Translations under genes and position numbers: made by a program
Shown: positions 25,401-32,406 of the stretch, piece after piece
Numbering within the stretch: the stretch's first letter is position 1
Layout of the letters: every line of letters starts with the position of its first letter
Notes under the pieces: model-generated
What the model was told of the DNA's origin: nothing
Databases searched by the model: none
What the model saw: the letters and a program-made list of their open reading frames with translations, nothing else
Source of the DNA: Polyangiaceae bacterium
GTDB lineage: Bacteria > Myxococcota_A > Polyangia > Polyangiales > Polyangiaceae
Direction: 5' to 3'
Assembly (NCBI GenBank): GCA_025936115.1
Contig: JAICTZ010000018.1
Location: 85,346 to 149,345 of the forward strand
Length of the DNA stretch: 64,000 nt

Positions 25401-27113
25401 TCGGGCAACGCGCTGTTGGCCGCGAGCGACCCAAAGCAACGCGATCGGCTCAAAATCAAGCTCGACGCCGTACTCGACGAGCTCGATCTCGAAACGATCC
25501 CCGCACTCAAGAATCGACAAATCGAGGGCGTGCTGTCGGGTACCGTGCACGCCGACTACGCGGCGGACAAACGCATGCTGGCCGTGGATCTCGGTGCTCA
25601 CCCGCTGAAGATCGGGCAAGCCTCGATCGACCACGTCAACGTCGAGCTGGCCATGACTCCGCACGACGTGAAAGGCCTCGTACTCGTTCGGGGCAAGAGC
25701 GGTTCGCTCGACGCCGAGCTCAATTCGGGGCTCAAGTGGCCCGCGGGCGGAATCCCGGAGCTGAGCGGCGCGATCGAAGCCAAGCTCGCCGCGAAGGCTT
25801 TCCGTCTGGCCACGCTCGCCCCCTTGCTCGGCAGCGCCGTGAACGAGCTCGATGGACGCTTCGACGCCGACATGGCGGCGAACGTGCAGGGCGGTCGCGT
25901 CACTTTGCGCGGTAAGGGTCGATTGTCGGAGGGCGTCGTGCAACTGCCGGCCATCGGTCAGCGGTTCGAGGACATGTCCGCCAGGATCGATGTCCAGCCC
26001 TCGATGATCGTGCTCAGCGACCTCAAGGCGCGCGGCGTTACCGGCGAGATGATCGGCAGCGCGCGCGTCGAGATCGACGAACACCTCGGCTTACGCGAAT
26101 TGAACGCCGAAATAGCCATACCAAAGCATCAGAAGCTCCCCGTCACGGTGCAGGGCGTGGCGATGGGTGACGCCTGGGGGCACCTGACCGCGCGCGTCAA
26201 GAACGGCAAGGACAAGGTCGAAGTGGCGATCGTCGTGCCGGAGCTGCACCTGTTCGTGCCGGATTCGGCGGGCGGCGACGTCCAAGAGCTCGACCCGGAC
26301 CCGGAGGTGCGCATCGGGGTGCGGACACAGGACAAGAAGCTCGTGGCGCTGCCCGTTCAGCCGCTCGCCAAGCCGTCCGAAAATTCGACCCCGCTCGACC
26401 TCACGCTCGAGCTCGGCAAAAACGTCGACGTACGCAAGGGCGATCTCGTCACCGCTCAGGTCACGGGTAAGATCAACGTGCACGTCGCCGAGGAAACGGC
26501 GGTCACCGGCGAAATCGACGTGAAGGGCGGCACGCTCGACGTTTCCGGCAAGGAGTTTCACATCGAGCGCGGCACGGTCACGTTCACGGCCGACCAGCCC
26601 GGCAATCCGACGGTCGCCGCCGAAGCTCGCTGGGACGCGCCTGCCGGCTACGCCGTGTACGCGACGTACACGGGCACGGCGAAGAAAGGCAAACTGAGCT
26701 TGCGCTCGGAGCCGCCGCTCACCCAGGACGAGATCTACAACCTGATCCTCTTCGGTACTCCGGAAGGCTCCGTCTCGTCGGGCTCGGGTGATACGGCGAC
26801 GAGCGCCGTCGGCGCCGTCGGCGGCACCGCCACCAAGGGCATCAACCGGGCGCTTTCCGACTTCACCCACCTCGACATTCAGGCGCGCATCGACACGAGC
26901 ACCGGCGAATCGCGCCCGGAGATCCTCGTGCCCGTCAACAAGCGACTCTCGGCGCGCGTGACCCATTCCGTCGGTGAGCCCGCGCCCGGCACGAGCCCGG
27001 ACCGTACCTTCGTGACGCTCGAATTGCGGCTCAAGCAGCTATGGCTGCTCTCGGCGACGTTCGGCGATCGCGGCGCGTCGGCGCTCGATCTCATGTGGCG
27101 GAAGCACTACTGA
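22470..27113 (+). CDS. tamB: TamB-type translocation/assembly module protein
   Basis: A 1547-residue protein with one N-terminal membrane anchor (about residues 20-43) and a very long stretch of beta-strand-rich repeats, as in TamB and AsmA-like bridge proteins that span the periplasm and carry lipid between membranes. Near the N-terminus are AsmA-like features (VRFEHVTVNLDIPRLVVG); the last 350 residues match the TamB/DUF490 domain, including EIDVKGGTLDVSGKEFHIERG, GTVTFTADQPGNPTVAAEA and LTQDEIYNLILFGTPEGS (quoted as short segments: GGTLDVSGKEFHIERG, DEIYNLILFGTPEG). It starts one base after the tamA stop, so the two form an operon. E. coli TamB is about 1260 residues; this one is longer, as in many other phyla. 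Confidence 0.9.
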   Translation: MDQLRSPRRSKRGWRRALRIAGRVLAGLVVFIVAVPILALFALRFPSVRAFVSKRVDSALASSFKGRIHLRELERIDLGGLRASGSVDDPRGHTIVRFEHVTVNLDIPRLVVGVIRDGGSPKLIVVDEIAVKQGELTLIDDGKGSPTLAETFQPRTPSAPSTAPSPRIELRRIDVRHLWTHGAVGSSPYIDVDLSKVSASLVSDAKALSIELRELELDERFLPFNPHGSIKAKAVLPSDATPPSVSASYDGMVAGTKLQAKGSYAASGVSADISFPSIDAAAVHRLAPDLDLKSPLRVSLKADGPLEHIVLRGEAQGDAVGAVRIEGTARASAPQTAALEIQVNRLNAAGVAPTAPQTDVDARLSLNAKLDGERWQVNYELALTRGSANGETLPPVETHGSATGRGSVANVDGAASIHEPGAEIELGYRVSSHGSDGRVEAELESTLDDPPRVKKLAGVETNGKVAARVLFAWPSNAIDATADVRLDGVRHPSAQTGAVRAKLDVRGTVAEPVLKANVFARSLEVQGRKFETADVAFNGTPAKADVGLELTNARGQGLKSHALLKTAPGKTELIGPSLAFRDQDGTLQLSVGRVALTGSAVDVEHFVFDGAGHAAGTLHLRGKKIDVEAQTRELDLGRLFKVAGIESPVHSARATLDLRYSGPLNGEGRGKVKGEISQIGYEQVTGGWTQVDLELGDRGVSGMVEAELVQGAKVVIGVDDIVPAALTKGKSWAPDGRVRVRGKLDLESLAPLAGRVPAVPIEHAKGSVELDITYARDNDDALPEIKGHVQTHDLTLIGRRGRRNEIGTPNEAIEAAPAVYRGIDVALDVALDERSPQIAVRTTLYDKHGTLLELEATAGPWLNENLEQVIAGLQQAPLEVKVSMPARSFARLPQPIRPLSVRGRVAGDAKFTGTIADPHLVLDVRASRLTSAGERIAGEKHPSVAVVGHVEYAPDGGKVELIAQRDQAKAVDVDASWSGNALLAASDPKQRDRLKIKLDAVLDELDLETIPALKNRQIEGVLSGTVHADYAADKRMLAVDLGAHPLKIGQASIDHVNVELAMTPHDVKGLVLVRGKSGSLDAELNSGLKWPAGGIPELSGAIEAKLAAKAFRLATLAPLLGSAVNELDGRFDADMAANVQGGRVTLRGKGRLSEGVVQLPAIGQRFEDMSARIDVQPSMIVLSDLKARGVTGEMIGSARVEIDEHLGLRELNAEIAIPKHQKLPVTVQGVAMGDAWGHLTARVKNGKDKVEVAIVVPELHLFVPDSAGGDVQELDPDPEVRIGVRTQDKKLVALPVQPLAKPSENSTPLDLTLELGKNVDVRKGDLVTAQVTGKINVHVAEETAVTGEIDVKGGTLDVSGKEFHIERGTVTFTADQPGNPTVAAEARWDAPAGYAVYATYTGTAKKGKLSLRSEPPLTQDEIYNLILFGTPEGSVSSGSGDTATSAVGAVGGTATKGINRALSDFTHLDIQARIDTSTGESRPEILVPVNKRLSARVTHSVGEPAPGTSPDRTFVTLELRLKQLWLLSATFGDRGASALDLMWRKHY

Positions 27114-27116
27114 CGA

Positions 27117-27172
27117 GGGGGCCTTGCCCCCGCGGCTCGCTTCGCGACCGCTCCCCCGCCGCCTGCGGCGGG
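27117..27172. repeat. GC-rich hairpins after tamB
   Basis: Two short inverted repeats follow the tamB stop: a 5-bp G/C stem (27117-27121 with 27127-27131) and a perfect 8-bp stem (27155-27162 with 27165-27172), followed by a short repeat of the GCTCGC type to about 27187. They could help end tamB transcription or be remnants of a repetitive element; no T-run follows. Confidence 0.45.
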
Positions 27173-27285
27173 CTCGCTCCGCTCGCGTCGTTCCCAACCG
27201 CTTTGATCCTTCGGGACGACGACGTCGTCGATGCGGAACTACTGAGTCACGTGGCGCCGCTGACCCGCTTGGCTGCTCGGCTTCG

Positions 27286-27337
27286 AAAAGCACTGCGCAC
27301 GGCGCCGGATCCTTCGATCCGGTTCGCCGTGCGCAGT
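27286..27337 (-). terminator. Strong intrinsic terminator of the sigma-54 regulator gene
   Basis: Reading the minus strand, 37 bases after the stop of the regulator gene, there is a long stem: arms 27292-27311 and 27316-27337, 20 paired positions with a 2-base bulge (27323-27324) and a 4-base loop (27312-27315). On the minus strand it is followed by G-C and then four T (27287-27290). It lies between two convergent genes, so the stem may also stop tamB transcripts, but on the plus strand no T-run follows. Confidence 0.75.
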
Positions 27338-27373
27338 CGAGCGACTTCGGGGTGGGGAAGTCGACTCGTTTGC

Positions 27374-28786
27374 TCAGGCGACCTGGCGCTTGAGCTTGCG
27401 GTAGAGCGTGCGGCGGTCGAGCTTCAGGACCTTGGCGGCCAAGGTCTTGTTGCCGCCGACTGCCGTGAGAACGCGGCGAATGTGCCGTTCCTCCACTTCT
27501 TCCATCGACGGAAGCTCGAGCGGATTCGAGCTCATGTTCTGGAACTCGGTGGGCTGGAACTGGCGCACCTTCTCGGGCAGATCTTCGACCGTGATCTCGT
27601 CGAAGCGGGCGAGCGCGACGGCGCGCTCCATGCAGTTTTCGAGCTCGCGAACGTTGCCCGGCCAGTCATAGTCCGTGAGCTTTTCGGCGACGAGACGGCC
27701 GATGCGCGTGACCTGACGGCCCGAGCGTGCGGCCGCGCGTTCGAGGAAGTACTGCGCGAGCATGAGCGTGTCGTTGCCGCGCGAACGGAGCGGCGGCACG
27801 TCGATGCGCACGACGTTGATGCGGTAAAACAGATCCTCGCGGAAGCGCTTCTGCTCGACCTCGCCTTCGAGCTCGCGGTTGGTCGCCGTGATCAGGCGCG
27901 AGTCGAAGGGGATCTCCTGACCCGTGCCGAGCGGCCGCACCTTGCGCTCCTGGAGCGCCCGGAGCAACTTAGCTTGCATGCCGAGCGGCATCTCGCCGAC
28001 CTCATCCAGGAACAGCGTGCCGTTGTGTGCTTCGACGAACAAGCCCTGCCGCGCGACGCGCGCGTCGGTGAAGGCGCCGCGCGCATGACCGAAGAGCTCG
28101 CTTTCGAGCAGCGTCTCGGGCAGCGCCGCGCAGTTGACGGCCAGGAACGGCCCGCGGCGTCCGCTACGCTCGTGAATGGCTCGCGCGACGAGCTCCTTGC
28201 CCGTCCCGCTTTCGCCCGTGATGAGCACGCTCGTGTCCGTCTCGGCGATGCGCTCGACGATGTCGGCCATGTGCCGAATCGATTCGCTATGACCGACGAT
28301 GTTCGGCAGCTCGTGCTGATCGACGCGGCGGCGCAGGCGCTTGAGCTCGTCGTTCATCGCGCGGTGACGCGCGGCGCGATCGACACTGAGCGCGAGCGCG
28401 TCGGTGGAGACCGGCTTGGTGATGAAGTCATAGGCACCGGCCCGCATCGCGCCGATGGCGTCTTCGAGCGTGCCGAAACCCGTCATCACGACCACGACGG
28501 CGTCGGGTCGCTTGAGCAGCGCTTGGCTGCAGAGCTCGAGCCCGTTCATTCCCTGCATGTGAATGTCGATGAGCAAGACGGCGAAGTCTTCTCGATCGAG
28601 CTCGGCGAGCGCCTCTTCGGGCGACAGCCGCCAAGTGACCTTGTAACCGCGACGGCTGAGGCTCGCTTCAGCGAGCTCACACATCTCCTTGTCGTCGTCA
28701 GCGACGAGAATGGCGGGTGCCGCGGCGGCCAAAGCTGTGCCGCCGAGGCCAATTGTAGGCTCCGGAGTCTGAATGACGGTAGACAT
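27374..28786 (-). CDS. NtrC-family sigma-54-dependent response regulator
   Basis: A 470-residue activator. Receiver domain at about 24-140 with acidic pocket Asp30-Asp32, phosphoacceptor Asp74 (LLIDIHMQGMNG) and Lys124 (FITKPV). AAA+ domain from about 163: Walker A GESGTGKE at 191-198, the sigma-54 contact loop as GAFTDA (237-242) rather than GAFTGA, Walker B LFLDEVGEM, arginine-finger region FREDLFYRINV, and YDWPGNVRELENCMERAVAL. A Fis-type helix-turn-helix closes the protein (GGNKTLAAKVLKLDRRTLYR). GAFTDA variants are common among myxobacterial activators. It should activate sigma-54 promoters when phosphorylated; its kinase may be the divergent kinase-like gene at 28980 or an orphan elsewhere. 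Confidence 0.93.
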   Translation of the reverse strand: MSTVIQTPEPTIGLGGTALAAAAPAILVADDDKEMCELAEASLSRRGYKVTWRLSPEEALAELDREDFAVLLIDIHMQGMNGLELCSQALLKRPDAVVVVMTGFGTLEDAIGAMRAGAYDFITKPVSTDALALSVDRAARHRAMNDELKRLRRRVDQHELPNIVGHSESIRHMADIVERIAETDTSVLITGESGTGKELVARAIHERSGRRGPFLAVNCAALPETLLESELFGHARGAFTDARVARQGLFVEAHNGTLFLDEVGEMPLGMQAKLLRALQERKVRPLGTGQEIPFDSRLITATNRELEGEVEQKRFREDLFYRINVVRIDVPPLRSRGNDTLMLAQYFLERAAARSGRQVTRIGRLVAEKLTDYDWPGNVRELENCMERAVALARFDEITVEDLPEKVRQFQPTEFQNMSSNPLELPSMEEVEERHIRRVLTAVGGNKTLAAKVLKLDRRTLYRKLKRQVA

Positions 28787-28979
28787 CGGGCCTCCGCGAA
28801 TGCACGGTGTGTGCCCGTGTACGCGCCCCTCAGAACCCCTCGAAATTCCGTGGTTTTGTTACCCACACCCGTGGCAGTTTGCGACATGCTGAGGCAAATC
28901 GCCTCGGACGAAAGCGCCGTTTGGGCTAATCGGCCCAGTGGCCAAATGACTCATCAAGAGCTAGAATGGACGGTCACCC

Positions 28980-29729
28980 ATGGCTGAGGGAGAGATGCCG
29001 AGGGTCGATGGAGAGGCACCGGTTAGCGCGGGCGCAGCCAAGCGTCTCGCGATGTTGGACGATCTCCGGCAGGCCGAACGGCGCGCCGTGAGCTCGCGCG
29101 TGGCGTCGGTCATTGCGCATCTGATCGGGACGCCTCTGCACGTGATCGCGGGCCGAGCCTCCCTGATCCGCAGCGTGCCCGGCGACGCCAACGTGGCGGA
29201 AAATGCCCGACGCATCGAGGAGCAGGTCGACCGGCTGGCCAAGCGAATTCGCGCGCTCATCGACTATCTGACCGCGCCGGAGCCGGCCCCGCAGGAGGAA
29301 GCCGTGAGCGGTGTGATTGAAGCGGCCCTCGCCGTGTATGCGCCAATCACCGAGGCGCGGGGTATGACGCTTCGACTCGCGAGCGAGCTGCCCGACGCGA
29401 ACGTGGACGGTACGTCTGCGCTGATCGTGCTCACCAGCTTGTTCTCGCTTGCGACGCGAGTGGCGCCCCAAGGTGCGGTGATCGAGCTCGGCGTCGCACT
29501 CACGGACGACGGCCGCGTCGCGTTCGAGCTCGGCGTACCCGGACTCGAGCCGCCGCGCGGCCGCATCGACAGCCTCGAACCGCCCGAGCAGTTCGAGCAG
29601 GCGCGCATCGAGGAGTTACAGGTGCTCTCGGTCTGCTCGGCGATCGTCCGGCGTAACGGTGGACAGCTCGAGGTGCTGCCGGACGGAGCGGCGCGCGCCA
29701 AGGTTCGGTATCTTGCGCGCAGCACCTGA
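28980..29729 (+). CDS. Degenerate histidine kinase-like protein
   Basis: A 249-residue soluble protein. Residues about 35-95 resemble a dimerisation/phosphoacceptor helix hairpin: SRVASVIAHLIGTPLHVIAG, where His47 sits in an H-box with Pro52-Leu53, but the residue after His is Leu instead of Glu or Asp. The second half follows the length and order of a HATPase domain but lacks the Asn of the N-box (position occupied by LTSLFSLATR) and the Gly-rich ATP-lid motifs (only GVPGLEPPRG is left). It therefore probably cannot bind ATP normally, and may act as a phosphotransfer or regulatory partner. It is divergent from the NtrC-type regulator across 193 bases. Start at 28980 gives the only ATG near the homology. 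Confidence 0.7.
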   Translation: MAEGEMPRVDGEAPVSAGAAKRLAMLDDLRQAERRAVSSRVASVIAHLIGTPLHVIAGRASLIRSVPGDANVAENARRIEEQVDRLAKRIRALIDYLTAPEPAPQEEAVSGVIEAALAVYAPITEARGMTLRLASELPDANVDGTSALIVLTSLFSLATRVAPQGAVIELGVALTDDGRVAFELGVPGLEPPRGRIDSLEPPEQFEQARIEELQVLSVCSAIVRRNGGQLEVLPDGAARAKVRYLARST

Positions 29730-29736
29730 GCACACG

Positions 29737-30276
29737 TCACTCTCCGATATTGAAGGACACGTGCCCGCCGATTTCGAGCCACGACAGCGCGTCCGACCCG
29801 TTACCGCCGGAAATGCCTGATTCCATGACGTGCGCGCCGAAGCTCACGACCGGCAAAATCGTGAGATCGAGCGCGGCCCCAATGTCGTACCCGAAAGACG
29901 TGTGATCACCGAACGACGTCGAGTAGTGGCCGAGGCCGGCGTGCGCGAAGACGATTGGCTCGAGCCCGAAGTCGATGCCGAAACGACCGCCCGCGAGGAT
30001 ATTCCAGGCCGTGGCGTCCGCGGTGCCGGTGAGATCGTGATAGCTGAAGCCGACCTCCGGCGTGAGCTTGATGACGGCGAGGTTCCATTGGCGCCCGAAG
30101 CGACCGCCGACGCCCCAGCCGTTGTCATTGCCGCTGCCCTGCGGAAGATCGGCGCCCACGTCGATGGCAATTTTGTTTTGTGCGCTCGCGGTGCGGGGCA
30201 AAAGCACGGCGAGTGAAACGACGAGCGCCCCCGCGCTGGCTTTGAGCAATGCGGACGTACGATGGAGAGAACGCAT
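29737..30276 (-). CDS. Outer membrane beta-barrel protein
   Basis: A 179-residue exported protein with a cleavable signal peptide (residues about 1-32, ending LLPRTASA before QNK). The mature part is built of alternating-residue strands with many Gly and aromatics (AIDVGADLPQG, GVGGRFGRQWNLAVIKLTPEVGF, WLEIGGHVSFNIG at the end; quoted in parts), typical of small outer membrane barrels such as OmpX or OmpW-like proteins. No specific family assigned. It is the last gene of a three-gene minus-strand operon after the DUF1469-like and hypothetical membrane genes, 7 bases behind the latter. Confidence 0.7.
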   Translation of the reverse strand: MRSLHRTSALLKASAGALVVSLAVLLPRTASAQNKIAIDVGADLPQGSGNDNGWGVGGRFGRQWNLAVIKLTPEVGFSYHDLTGTADATAWNILAGGRFGIDFGLEPIVFAHAGLGHYSTSFGDHTSFGYDIGAALDLTILPVVSFGAHVMESGISGGNGSDALSWLEIGGHVSFNIGE

Positions 30277-30283
30277 GATTCTT

Positions 30284-30700
30284 TTAGAGCCTTGGTGGGT
30301 TGTTTCCGTTTCGAGGCGGGACAGCGCGCCCCGTTGAGGTCGATTGAGTCTGCTCGCTGTTTGGGAACAGTTGCTCGCCCAAGTGGCGCGCCGCCGCTGA
30401 CGCAAGCGAGATGCTCGCGGCGCGCAGCGCTTCGTTCATGAGGAACGGGCGCTTGTATGGAGCGGGCACGAAGGCGCGCCGCCGCGGCCGGCGCAAGGTC
30501 GAGACGAGCCACACGAGCCCCGCTACGGCTACGGCTCCGATCACGACGGGACGCACGAGCGACAAAGCGCGTTCGACCGTGGCCTGCCCGGCCGCGCCCG
30601 CTTCCTCGAGTCGACGCGATAGCGCGCGTTCCGCTCGGTTCACGTCCCGCTTCGCGGCGTGCATCGCGTTCCAAGTGCCCGTCCCGGCGTGTCGATTCAT
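30284..30700 (-). CDS. Small membrane protein, DUF3618/YqjD-like
   Basis: A 138-residue protein with an N-terminal helical, charged region (RDVNRAERALSRRLEEAG) and one membrane segment at about residues 49-66 (VVIGAVAVAGLVWLVSTL), then a C-terminal region that may form an amphipathic helix and a Ser/Thr/Pro tail. Such proteins commonly accompany DUF1469 proteins, as YqjD and YqjE do in E. coli, where YqjD binds ribosomes at the membrane in stationary phase. Start ATG overlaps the stop of the DUF1469-like gene (ATGA). Family placement is by context and shape only. Confidence 0.6.
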   Translation of the reverse strand: MNRHAGTGTWNAMHAAKRDVNRAERALSRRLEEAGAAGQATVERALSLVRPVVIGAVAVAGLVWLVSTLRRPRRRAFVPAPYKRPFLMNEALRAASISLASAAARHLGEQLFPNSEQTQSTSTGRAVPPRNGNNPPRL

Positions 30701-31089
30701 GTGCCTTCTCCCGTTTGGTCCGCGGATGAAATCGATTTGAGGCGCCGCAACGCGGCGATGGCGACCCAGGTCCCCGCGAGCGTGATCGCGACCGAAGCGC
30801 TCAAGCTCAGCAAGAACGGCCACGGCAACGGCAGCCATGCGACGCGCAGGGCAGCGCTCGGCGCCGCAGAAACCGGTGACAGCGAAACGATGACGAGCGT
30901 CAAAGCGAGGAACGTCATCGCGACGAGCCCGCCGAGCACGAGCGCGAGCGCGTGCGTGGCCAATTCCCGCCCGCGAATGAGCGCGAGCTTCGTCTCTGCG
31001 CGTGCGAGCGCGATGGCGCTCTCCACGACGCGCAGCGATGCTGAAACGGCTTCGTGCGTCGCGACGGGGCGGGTCGGGATCACGGACAT
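30697..31089 (-). CDS. Phage holin family / DUF1469 (YqjE-like) membrane protein
   Basis: A 130-residue protein with a short helical N-terminus (SASLRVVESAIALARAETK) that ends at two membrane helices (HALALVLGGLVAMTFLALTL; FLLSLSASVAITLAGTWVAI), the usual layout of DUF1469/holin-X proteins. Role unknown; in E. coli the relative YqjE sits in a stress-induced operon. The ATG at 31089 was chosen over the open frame up to 31263 because homology starts there. First gene of the operon running to 29737. Confidence 0.75.
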   Translation of the reverse strand: MSVIPTRPVATHEAVSASLRVVESAIALARAETKLALIRGRELATHALALVLGGLVAMTFLALTLVIVSLSPVSAAPSAALRVAWLPLPWPFLLSLSASVAITLAGTWVAIAALRRLKSISSADQTGEGT

Positions 31090-31274
31090 GCCGCGCTCGA
31101 TGCAGTCTTCGTACCAACACGCTGCGAGGCCCCTGCGGGAAACGTGACTGTCACGCGGGGGACAACCTTGCACCACCCGCGACGCTGAACGGTTCCACGC
31201 GCCTCTACGCGGGTTCTCCAGCATGGTCCGCGCCTTGCAGGACAGACCCGGAACCCTCAACACCGAGGTGCATC

Positions 31275-31619
31275 ATGCAGACCCTTCGTAATCTGATTTT
31301 CTCCGTGGGTGCGGCCATCGCCGGCACCAAGATCGTTCGCGCCGTCTCGGACCTCGAGTTCGACGACGTGCTTGCGCCCATCGGCCTCTCGCGCCGCCGG
31401 TCGCACATCGTTTCGGACGTGGCGCTGCTCAGCGCGGGCATGGTGCTCGGCGGGGCCGTCGCTCTCATTTTCGCCCCGATGAGCGGCCGCGAGACGCGCC
31501 AGCGCATCGCGAGCAAGGCCGACGAGTTGGGTGACGCGGCGGCGCAGAAGCTCCGCGATATCCGCGACGAGGTGCGGCCGCGGCTCGGTAACAGCCACAT
31601 GTCCGAATCGAATGCGTGA
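31275..31619 (+). CDS. YtxH-like membrane stress protein
   Basis: A 114-residue protein with a hydrophobic segment at about residues 47-66 (DVALLSAGMVLGGAVALIFAP) directly followed by MSGRETRQRIASKADELG, the pattern of YtxH/gas-vesicle-like stress proteins: one helix, then a charged helical tail with APxSGxETRxxI. Function unknown; members are general-stress proteins. Divergent from the DUF1469-like operon across 185 bases. A perfect 12-bp hairpin stands 9 bases after the stop. Confidence 0.78.
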   Translation: MQTLRNLIFSVGAAIAGTKIVRAVSDLEFDDVLAPIGLSRRRSHIVSDVALLSAGMVLGGAVALIFAPMSGRETRQRIASKADELGDAAAQKLRDIRDEVRPRLGNSHMSESNA

Positions 31620-32014
31620 GTTTGGGAACGGCCGGAACGTGGGGGCATTTTGCGTCGCGTTCCGGCCGTCGCCTTGAGGGGAATCGTACGGGTGTGAGAT
31701 CGGAATGACGAACGGGGGGACAGGCGAGAAGAGGGACAGGCGGGAAGAGGGAAGAGGAGGACAAGAGCGGCAGGGGTGAGGCCGCGGTGCGGGCATTCGG
31801 CTGTGGAGGAGGCGCGGAGGGGACGCGGCAATACCGAATGCCCAGGTCGAGCAACCCGCAGGCGTGAGTGGCGTCGTGAGTGGCGTGCGTCAAAGACGTC
31901 ATCGACGTGGCAGCTCGTCACGCTGAACTAGCGCGCCAGTCGCCGTGGCTGAAAGAAGGTTGGCCCGACGCTTGCTCCACTGCGGGACGTGACTTCCGTC
32001 AAAAGGAGCGCGTG
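31620..32014. other. Intergenic region with two inverted repeats and a purine-rich tract
   Basis: A 395-base stretch with no supported gene. It holds a perfect 12-bp inverted repeat (31628-31639 with 31658-31669, 18-base loop) just after the YtxH-like stop, a nearly all-purine plus strand from about 31707 to 31778 containing two copies of the word GGGACAGGCG followed by A/G-rich sequence, and a 10-bp inverted repeat (31791-31800 with 31834-31843). The promoter of the DUF4398 operon must lie toward its right end, before the ribosome site AAAAGGAG at 32001-32008. Confidence 0.6.
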
Positions 32015-32380
32015 ATGATGGCCTCGCTGCGAGCGCTCGGGTTTGCCGCACTGCTCGGTGCGTGCAGCTCGACCCAGACCTTGCCTCCGAATTATGCGCC
32101 GGCTCGGGCCGCCATCAGCGCTGCGGACGCCGTCGGGGCCGAGCAGGAGCCGCGTGCGGCGTTGCACCTCAAGCTCGCGCGCGACCAGCTCGTCGAAGCG
32201 CAGTCACTCGCTCGGAACGGTAAGTCGAACGAAGCTTCGCTGGCGCTCGATTGCGCGCGCACCGACGCCGAGTTCGCGCTGATGGTGACACGAGAGGCGC
32301 AGGCCCGCGCCGACGCCGTTCGCGCCAAGCAGGACGTTCAGCGGCTGGGGAACGCAGACGGCGCAGAGCGCCCTCAGTGA
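32015..32380 (+). CDS. DUF4398 lipoprotein
   Basis: A 121-residue lipoprotein. The signal peptide MMASLRALGFAALLGACSS has a lipobox ending at Cys17. The rest is a helical DUF4398 domain (YAPARAAISAADAVGAEQEP; HLKLARDQLVEAQSLARNG), which resembles a helical hairpin found in small outer-membrane lipoproteins that often pair with OmpA-family proteins. Start is at the first of two tandem ATGs, 6 bases after a strong AAAAGGAG ribosome site. First gene of a five-gene operon ending at 35535. Confidence 0.85.
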   Translation: MMASLRALGFAALLGACSSTQTLPPNYAPARAAISAADAVGAEQEPRAALHLKLARDQLVEAQSLARNGKSNEASLALDCARTDAEFALMVTREAQARADAVRAKQDVQRLGNADGAERPQ

Positions 32381-32406
32381 CTCCAGATGCTTCGCGGAGA
32401 TTTGCC

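Noticed and set aside
24813..26084. Minus-strand frame inside tamB
   Set aside because: Shadow of a beta-rich gene; no start signal or motif.
27117..27187. Intact insertion sequence after tamB
   Set aside because: Only short hairpins and GC repeats, no transposase frame and no termini.
31707..31778. Purine tract as a coding region on the plus strand
   Set aside because: The frames crossing it lack a ribosome site and give low-complexity peptides; better treated as non-coding.
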